The notes under the pieces: generated by a model
Seen by the model: the letters and a program-made list of their open reading frames with translations, nothing else
Told to the model about the DNA's origin: nothing
Database searches by the model: none
In this document: positions 5,810-9,697 of the stretch, piece by piece
How positions within the stretch are numbered: the stretch's first letter is position 1
Layout of the letters: every line of letters starts with the position of its first letter
Origin: Candidatus Methanoperedens sp.
Lineage (GTDB): Archaea; Halobacteriota; Methanosarcinia; Methanosarcinales; Methanoperedenaceae
Reading direction: 5' to 3'
NCBI GenBank assembly: GCA_023249275.1
Contig: JAHFCV010000008.1
Location: 1 to 9,697, forward strand
Length of the DNA stretch: 9,697 nt
Position numbers and translations under genes: made by a program

Positions 5810-6301
5810 TTAGTATTTCAAGAGTCCCTTCTCCACACTATTTTTGAAATCATAGAAGTCCTTTTCTTTTAAGGCTGTTATTATGGTTTTCATTTCTTCC
5901 TTTGGGATTAATCCCTTTTCCTTGCATGCCTGTAGAAACATATTCAGGTCAAACGCTTTTACCCCCATCTCAATGGCTTTCTCCTTTGCTGCCTGGTCAT
6001 CTATTAAAAGTACTGCCCCTCTACTAAGAGCTAACGAGATTGCCTCCCGTTCACCCATACCCAAATCTGTATCATCGATGGGATTGCTACCCTCGACGAT
6101 TATCCATCGGTCATCAGTAATGCCTTCATAATTTGGTGCAATTATGGATAAGAAACCCTTGAAGAATCTTGCTTTTGTAAGTTCTATTAATACTGCATTT
6201 GGTATGCTGATAGCTTTTACATTAAATAACTTTTTTACGAGATTGAGTCTATTGATTTTAAATAGGGAGCTTATAAAACCTGTATCGAAGACCACCTTCA
6301 T
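5810..6301 (-). CDS. PIN-domain toxin (DUF3368-type RNase)
   Basis: The 163-residue protein is a PIN-fold ribonuclease, the toxin half of a type II toxin-antitoxin pair. Its expected metal-binding acids are visible: Asp6 in VFDTGFISSL, Glu40 in VLIELT, Glu84/Glu86 in GMGEREAISLAL, and Asp101/Asp102 in LLIDDQAAKEKA. The GxGExxAI and LLxDDxxA patterns match DUF3368. The active toxin would cut RNA using Mg2+ or Mn2+; its target is unknown. Its ATG overlaps the antitoxin stop (ATGA, 6298-6301), ensuring coupled translation with antitoxin first. The C-terminus ends FKNSVEKGLLKY and lacks the common LxSxELYxEV tail. All key residues are kept, so it is probably functional. The pair is flanked by 40-bp direct repeats. 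Confidence 0.85.
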   Translation of the reverse strand: MKVVFDTGFISSLFKINRLNLVKKLFNVKAISIPNAVLIELTKARFFKGFLSIIAPNYEGITDDRWIIVEGSNPIDDTDLGMGEREAISLALSRGAVLLIDDQAAKEKAIEMGVKAFDLNMFLQACKEKGLIPKEEMKTIITALKEKDFYDFKNSVEKGLLKY

Positions 6302-6624
6302 TTAATAAGCTCCAGCAGTCTTCTTGCGCCTTTTCTCATCTCCTCAGGCGTCTTTGAACCCCTTCTTATTTTGATTTTTTTGGATGCCAGCAGTTCTTTG
6401 GATTCTTCATAGCTCAGGCTAATTAGTTCCGCAAATCTCCCAAGTGAAATTTTCCCTTCTTTATACAGCTCAATAGCCAGTGATTCCCTCACATCTTTCC
6501 TTGCGCTTAAAAGTGTATTTACTGCATCTTTTATAAATTCACCCTCATCCCGATATAACCCGGTTTTTTTAATTAATTTTAGCTCACTGGCAATGTCATT
6601 TGGGAGCTTAATGCATGTTTCCAT
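6298..6624 (-). CDS. UPF0175-type antitoxin with ribbon-helix-helix-like N-terminus
   Basis: This 108-residue protein has two parts. Residues 1-40 (METCIKLPNDIASELK then GEFIKDAVNTLL) look like a ribbon-helix-helix DNA-binding segment. Residues 46-90 (SLAIELYKEGKISLGRFAEL then SYEESKELLASKKI) match the UPF0175 helix-turn-helix-like region common in antitoxins paired with DUF3368 PIN toxins. The C-terminus is basic (KTPEEMRKGARRLLELIK) and may wrap around the toxin. It should neutralise the downstream toxin and repress its own promoter. The start at 6624 has no Shine-Dalgarno site but has a TATA element about 30 bases upstream. The four-base overlap with the toxin is typical of such pairs. Confidence 0.82.
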   Translation of the reverse strand: METCIKLPNDIASELKLIKKTGLYRDEGEFIKDAVNTLLSARKDVRESLAIELYKEGKISLGRFAELISLSYEESKELLASKKIKIRRGSKTPEEMRKGARRLLELIK

Positions 6625-6650
6625 GTTATCACAATTTAATAGTAGTTTGC

Positions 6651-6658
6651 TCTATAAA
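6651..6658 (-). promoter_or_regulatory. TATA box of the toxin-antitoxin pair
   Basis: The minus strand reads TTTATAGA, centred about 30 bases upstream of the antitoxin ATG at 6624, preceded by an A-rich CAAAACCA that could be the TFB element. The cassette therefore appears to carry its own promoter within the 60 bases between the mptD stop and the antitoxin start. Confidence 0.45.
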
Positions 6659-6684
6659 TGGTTTTGTACCTTATCACTTATAAC

Positions 6685-7041
6685 CTACATCGTCTCAATC
6701 TTCTTAATACTCATCATCGGGTAATCCATTCCCTCATCATACGCCAGTTCCACATGCGCTATGATATTCTTGTACAACACCTGCAAACTAACATGCAGCA
6801 TCCGCCCTTCAAGCTCGCAATACTTAAACTTTGGATTCTGCTTTTTCTCGACCATCTCGCGGTCAATGGAAACACTCACGCTCCGAACATGCGGCTGGAC
6901 TCCTATGCTATCCTCTATTATTCTTTCAAGACCGTCAATGGTATCTGCACTGATTGGCGTTCCAACAAACTGGTGATACAGCGCGCCCAGCTTGATGCCG
7001 GCTTCGAATACAGCTATGTCGCGTTCATTAACTTCTGTCAT
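6685..7041 (-). CDS. mptD: Archaeal dihydroneopterin aldolase MptD
   Basis: The 118-residue protein matches the archaeal dihydroneopterin aldolase family, unrelated to bacterial FolB. It cleaves 7,8-dihydroneopterin to 6-hydroxymethyl-7,8-dihydropterin and glycolaldehyde, a step toward tetrahydromethanopterin. The signature FEAGIKLGALYHQFVGTPIS (12-31) contains Glu13 and His23, whose ten-residue spacing matches residues reported as important in the Methanocaldococcus enzyme (from memory). The C-terminus YDEGMDYPMMSIKKIE is also typical. The start is set at ATG 7041 because GGAAGGAG lies five bases upstream at 7047-7054; a longer frame from a TTG at 7056 would put this site inside the gene. 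It overlaps the end of pssA by 14 bases and is the last gene of the lipid operon. Its final codons recur at 5756-5798. Confidence 0.87.
   Translation of the reverse strand: MTEVNERDIAVFEAGIKLGALYHQFVGTPISADTIDGLERIIEDSIGVQPHVRSVSVSIDREMVEKKQNPKFKYCELEGRMLHVSLQVLYKNIIAHVELAYDEGMDYPMMSIKKIETM
6688..6727. repeat. Right 40-bp direct repeat (3' end of the intact mptD)
   Basis: This is the coding end of mptD and the partner of 5759-5798 (36 of 40 identical). Because this copy is joined to a complete gene, the left copy is the relic. The two are 929 bp apart. Confidence 0.75.
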
Positions 7042-7714
7042 AGTATCTCCTTCCAAGTGGACTCAGGACGTAAGCGAAAATCATAATAAACAGGAGCAAC
7101 GACGCTTTTTTTACCATATCAGCGTAACCCAGGTAAAAAACAGCGATATCAAAAACAAGCACAAGCGACATCGGGGCCAGGATAACAGGTTGTTTCAATT
7201 TGGGATAATCTATCGTGCTTACCATTAGCAATGATACGATAACAAGAAGGGCCGCAAACGTATAAACGAAATATGAATATGGGATATAATCCCTTATCAG
7301 AAGAAACAGAGCAACGATAAAACCCCCCGCTGTTATGGGGATTCCTTCAAATCCATCCTTTTTACCCGCGACATTGAACCTGGCAAGGCGCAGTATGCCG
7401 CACACAAGGAAAAGACCTGCAAAAACCCATGAAAAATATCCGATATCCAGGATAACAAACGCTATAACTGCTGGTGCAACCCCGAAAGCTATCACATCCG
7501 CAAGCGAGTCAAGATTCGCGCCAAGAACCCCGAATCCGCAGTAACGCGCCACTGCGCCGTCAGCGCCGTCTGCTATCACGGCAATCAGAATCAGCACAAG
7601 CGCGCTTTCGACCTGTCCTCTTACCGTCATCATTATCGAGGCAAAACCCAGAAGCGCATTGATAAGCGTAATGATATCCGCAGGTTTTATAAGTTTCAGG
7701 ATATTTTGTCCCAT
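7028..7714 (-). CDS. pssA: CDP-alcohol phosphatidyltransferase, likely archaetidylserine synthase
   Basis: This 228-residue membrane enzyme should join serine to CDP-archaeol, making archaetidylserine. The CDP-alcohol phosphotransferase motif is complete: Asp49, Asp52, Gly53, Ala56, Arg57, Gly65, Asp69 and Asp73 in DGADGAVAR...GANLDSLAD (49-73). The four aspartates bind metal and substrate. Several hydrophobic helices follow, about 80-100, 125-140, 145-165 and 180-215. Ethanol- or inositol-type relatives share the motif, but pairing with a decarboxylase immediately upstream makes serine the best substrate. AAGGAG at 7721-7726 lies six bases before the ATG and overlaps the asd stop codon, so translation is coupled to asd. 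The length is normal for the archaeal subclass. Confidence 0.87.
   Translation of the reverse strand: MGQNILKLIKPADIITLINALLGFASIMMTVRGQVESALVLILIAVIADGADGAVARYCGFGVLGANLDSLADVIAFGVAPAVIAFVILDIGYFSWVFAGLFLVCGILRLARFNVAGKKDGFEGIPITAGGFIVALFLLIRDYIPYSYFVYTFAALLVIVSLLMVSTIDYPKLKQPVILAPMSLVLVFDIAVFYLGYADMVKKASLLLFIMIFAYVLSPLGRRYYDRS
7047..7054 (-). promoter_or_regulatory. Ribosome binding site that fixes the mptD start
   Basis: The minus strand has GGAAGGAG five bases before the ATG at 7041, a near-perfect Shine-Dalgarno match. It rules out the upstream TTG at 7056 as the real start. Confidence 0.7.
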
Positions 7715-7724
7715 TTTTATCTCC

Positions 7725-8363
7725 TTACTCCCCGTGTTTAAATACGCGGTCTTTTCTTGCGATTATGGTCTCTCCAGCCTTCACCTTTTCATCCACCCGT
7801 ACCGTGAACTCATATCCCTCCGGGATTATCACATCCACGCGCGAACCAAAGCGAATCATCCCGAGGCGCTCCCCTCTCTTCACATGACTTCCCTCGCTGA
7901 TGTACGAGACGATGCGCCGGGTCAGGACACCTGCAATCTGTGTCAATTCAAGAATCCCTGTGCCTGTATTTATCACAACATGGTTTCTCTCATTTACATC
8001 CGAATCCTTATTAAACGCAGGTATATAACCGCCGGGCTTATAATCGATATGCGTGACAGTGCCCGCAAGAGGGGCGCGGTTCACATGGACATCGTGGATG
8101 TTCATGAAAATACAGATAGTCCTGTCCTTTATGGATATCACCCTGCCGTCGGCTGGAGAAACTGCATCGCCCTCATTCCCTGGCGGCGAACGTTCAGGGT
8201 CTCTGAAGAATATGAAAAAAAAGAGCGTCAAACAGGCTCCTATAATGAATAAAATAAATAACATTGTTGAAATAGTGCCTGAGAATGTATTTGAAATATA
8301 CCCTGTCACCACCGTGAACAAAAGCATCCCGCCAATCCAGGAAAACGAACCCTTAGCCAGCAT
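7725..8363 (-). CDS. asd: Archaetidylserine decarboxylase proenzyme (PSD-like)
   Basis: The 212-residue protein matches the short PSD-like family and should convert archaetidylserine to archaetidylethanolamine at the membrane. Two N-terminal hydrophobic helices (about 9-30 and 33-53) precede FRDPERSPP (53-61). Conserved features are SPADGRV (69-75), MNIHDVHVNR (87-96) with His90 and His93, and GMIRFGSRVD (168-177). Ser174 in that last motif is the expected self-cleavage residue that becomes the pyruvoyl cofactor, splitting the chain into beta and small alpha subunits. The ATG at 8363 overlaps the end of artA by 11 bases, with GGGGG nine to ten bases upstream. It sits directly before pssA, so both steps of archaetidylethanolamine synthesis are encoded together. 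Confidence 0.88.
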   Translation of the reverse strand: MLAKGSFSWIGGMLLFTVVTGYISNTFSGTISTMLFILFIIGACLTLFFFIFFRDPERSPPGNEGDAVSPADGRVISIKDRTICIFMNIHDVHVNRAPLAGTVTHIDYKPGGYIPAFNKDSDVNERNHVVINTGTGILELTQIAGVLTRRIVSYISEGSHVKRGERLGMIRFGSRVDVIIPEGYEFTVRVDEKVKAGETIIARKDRVFKHGE

Positions 8364-9168
8364 GCTTGAAAATCCCCCGTACCAGGTTCAAAACCCCATC
8401 AATCATATCGATTATCTCAGGAAGTATTTTCAACACGGCGTATGCGATCAGGAATAACGCGATAAGCGAACCTATTTTTGCGATGACTGTATGCGCAATG
8501 TAGAAACTCGTTTCCGGGCTGCCAAACCATGTCATTCCATAGGCGTCAACCACAAAAACATTCCTTATTAAATTCAATCCGTATATTACAGGAACCGAGA
8601 TGAGGAATGCAGGTGCATAGCGCTTAAACGGCGCGTTGGCGCTTGCTATTATCCCGATAAACAATGCAATGCTTTCTATCGCTGTACAGGCGAGAATTAT
8701 CTCGACTTTATAGCCATTGACCGATATCAGGTTCCAGTCAAGCCTTGTTATTATTACACCGAAAACCGAAGCAAGCCAGATGGTCTGGTCTGTCACTGTT
8801 GAGATGAGCCACACATTCATTTCCGGGATTTCTGAAAAGACAAAATACGAAAGTCCGCCTATGGCAGCCGCCGTTGTCATCATAAAAATGGACGAAATTG
8901 TACTTATGCCGTTAATGTTCCCAAGGAGGTTTTTATCCTGCCGCATCAGTACAAAACCAATAAAAACACAGAAAACGGCGGCAAAAACGGTTAAAGCCAC
9001 ATTCACGTAATCCTCCAGTTTATAATAATGTTGCCACTGTAAAACCCAGTGAACCGAGAAAAACAGCCAGCCAATGCCGGCAATCGTGAATTTGAATTTA
9101 CTCCCCTGCGGGACAACCGAGGCTATAACAAGCAATCCAAGCGCCAGCCAGATGATGTTTTCTATCAT
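8353..9168 (-). CDS. artA: Archaeosortase A
   Basis: The 271-residue multi-helix membrane protein matches archaeosortase A, the transpeptidase-like enzyme that cuts PGF-CTERM surface proteins such as S-layer glycoproteins and is linked to their attachment to archaeal lipid. The active-site signature is visible: Cys161 in ACTAIES (160-166), Arg202 in LNLIRN (199-203 region) and His226 in AHTVIAKIGS (225-234). About seven to eight hydrophobic segments span the chain. Known genetic data in Haloferax tie ArtA function to PssA and PssD; here asd and pssA follow directly in the same operon, which strongly supports the call. No PGF-CTERM substrate is in the window. The ATG at 9168 has no clear Shine-Dalgarno site and lies ten bases after the preceding stop, suggesting coupling to the upstream gene. 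Confidence 0.92.
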   Translation of the reverse strand: MIENIIWLALGLLVIASVVPQGSKFKFTIAGIGWLFFSVHWVLQWQHYYKLEDYVNVALTVFAAVFCVFIGFVLMRQDKNLLGNINGISTISSIFMMTTAAAIGGLSYFVFSEIPEMNVWLISTVTDQTIWLASVFGVIITRLDWNLISVNGYKVEIILACTAIESIALFIGIIASANAPFKRYAPAFLISVPVIYGLNLIRNVFVVDAYGMTWFGSPETSFYIAHTVIAKIGSLIALFLIAYAVLKILPEIIDMIDGVLNLVRGIFKHAG

Positions 9169-9178
9169 AATGTATCAA

Positions 9179-9440
9179 CTAAACCATTGTTTTAATCAGG
9201 GATGATATGTCTTTTATCTGAAACTTATTTTCTTTTGTCAGAATATCCTCTACAAGCTTATTAAATCTCCCGTTGTCCCTGATTTCACGCACAAACGCTT
9301 CCAAAACCATGTGGTTTGATAATAATCCGGAAAGCCTGTTAAGGGTTGAAAAATCAAACTCTTTTTTCCAGCGTTTCTCGTAGCTATCCAGCATATTCCT
9401 GCCTGAAATAGCGCCTGATAAGACCTCTGCCGCGAATGCC
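9179..9440 (-). pseudogene. C-terminal fragment of a geranylgeranyl reductase-like protein
   Basis: The last 85 or so residues of the frame ending at 9179 (from about AAEVLSGAISGRN, then LDSYEKRWKKEF, and on through VREIRDNGRFNKLVEDIL) resemble the C-terminus of archaeal geranylgeranyl reductases, FAD enzymes that saturate the isoprenoid chains of membrane lipids. The Tyr-Glu-x-x-Trp helix followed by a helical tail is typical. The FAD-binding front half is absent: upstream of about 9430-9445 the frame changes into unrelated, GC-richer bacterial-looking sequence. A reductase gene fits well before artA, asd and pssA. The family match is moderate because only the poorly conserved end is present. 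Confidence 0.5.
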
Positions 9441-9697
9441 AACACGCCCAGCAACAACAGCAAGCCACCTAGTAACGTATCCGTATTCTGCCGAGTCTCC
9501 GTGCGACCGAATCGGCCCGAGGAGACCGAGCGTTGTTCGAGTGTCTGCAAGATCCACCACAACAGCGGAGCGCAGCCCAACGCCAGAAATTCGGCGAAGT
9601 GATTGCGATTCGTGAACGCGCCGCGCAGTCGCTGACCGGCGGTCGTCATCGGATAATCATAGAACCAAAAAAACTTGCCGTTGCTCGTCAGCCATTG
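9441..9697 (-). CDS. Partial O-antigen ligase/polymerase-like membrane protein, bacterial type
   Basis: Read from the right edge, the open frame includes KFFWFYDYPMTTAGQRLRG and then AFTNRNHFAEFLALG, a signature of Wzy/WaaL-type O-antigen ligase-related proteins, especially planctomycete ones, where Asn-Arg-Asn-His-Phe lies at the start of a membrane helix. The frame continues upstream of the ATG at 9649 to the window edge, so it is partial at its N-terminus. The stretch is clearly richer in GC than artA and its neighbours. It runs in frame into the archaeal reductase-like tail near 9440. A contig-joining artefact is the simplest explanation; a real insertion is possible. The breakpoint is approximate. 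Confidence 0.55.

Noticed and set aside
7042..7056. Upstream TTG start for mptD adding five residues
   Set aside because: The added codons contain the GGAAGGAG ribosome binding site that belongs to the ATG at 7041.
7659..8252. Plus-strand frame of 197 codons across pssA and asd
   Set aside because: It is antisense to two well-supported enzymes with complete active-site motifs, and its own translation shows no family features.
9250..9468. 72-codon minus-strand frame rich in Cys and Trp
   Set aside because: It lies in another frame of the chimeric gene and its composition (ACCCCWACW) is typical of out-of-frame translation.

Overview
The window looks like part of a genome from a methanogen-related archaeon, probably an anaerobic methane-oxidising Methanosarcinales lineage such as 'Ca. 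Methanoperedens'; the genus is inference. The archaeal assignment rests on methanogenesis marker protein 14 with its DUF1890 and DUF1894 companions, a tetrahydromethanopterin-type dihydroneopterin aldolase (MptD), archaeosortase A, archaetidylserine synthase and decarboxylase, and a TrmJ-type RNA methyltransferase. Almost every gene lies on the minus strand. No rRNA, tRNA or CRISPR array is visible.

From left to right. Positions 1-612 are gene-poor and look like accessory sequence. They hold the first codons of a minus-strand gene with a TATA box and an array of GTGAC/GTCGC operator-like repeats, a 138-bp element built of nested inverted repeats (113-250), and the tail of a broken PIN-type toxin gene. 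Positions 613-2478 hold an AT-rich SIR2-like/TPR gene, a probable NAD-consuming antiviral effector, very unlike its neighbours in base composition. Positions 2545-5456 form a tightly overlapping run trmJ > mmp14 > DUF1890 > DUF1894. Positions 5457-5809 hold a previously uncalled 46-residue ORF, a membrane-protein tail fragment and a broken copy of the 3' end of mptD. Positions 5810-6624 hold a UPF0175-type antitoxin and DUF3368 PIN-type toxin pair. Positions 6685-9168 are the operon artA > asd > pssA > mptD.

The genes point to two core themes. One is C1/methanogenesis physiology: mmp14, DUF1890 and DUF1894, with mptD making the pterin of H4MPT. The other is the archaeal cell surface: pssA and asd make archaetidylserine and archaetidylethanolamine, ArtA cuts PGF-CTERM proteins and attaches them to lipid, and the upstream partial gene resembles the C-terminus of a geranylgeranyl reductase that saturates lipid chains.

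The most notable structural observation is that the toxin-antitoxin pair sits between two 40-bp direct repeats (36/40 identical). Both correspond to the last codons of mptD, as if the cassette had entered at the 3' end of mptD while leaving an intact gene end. The right edge of the window reads in frame from a bacterial (planctomycete-like) O-antigen ligase into the archaeal reductase tail. This is most simply an assembly chimera, though a real fusion cannot be excluded from sequence alone.
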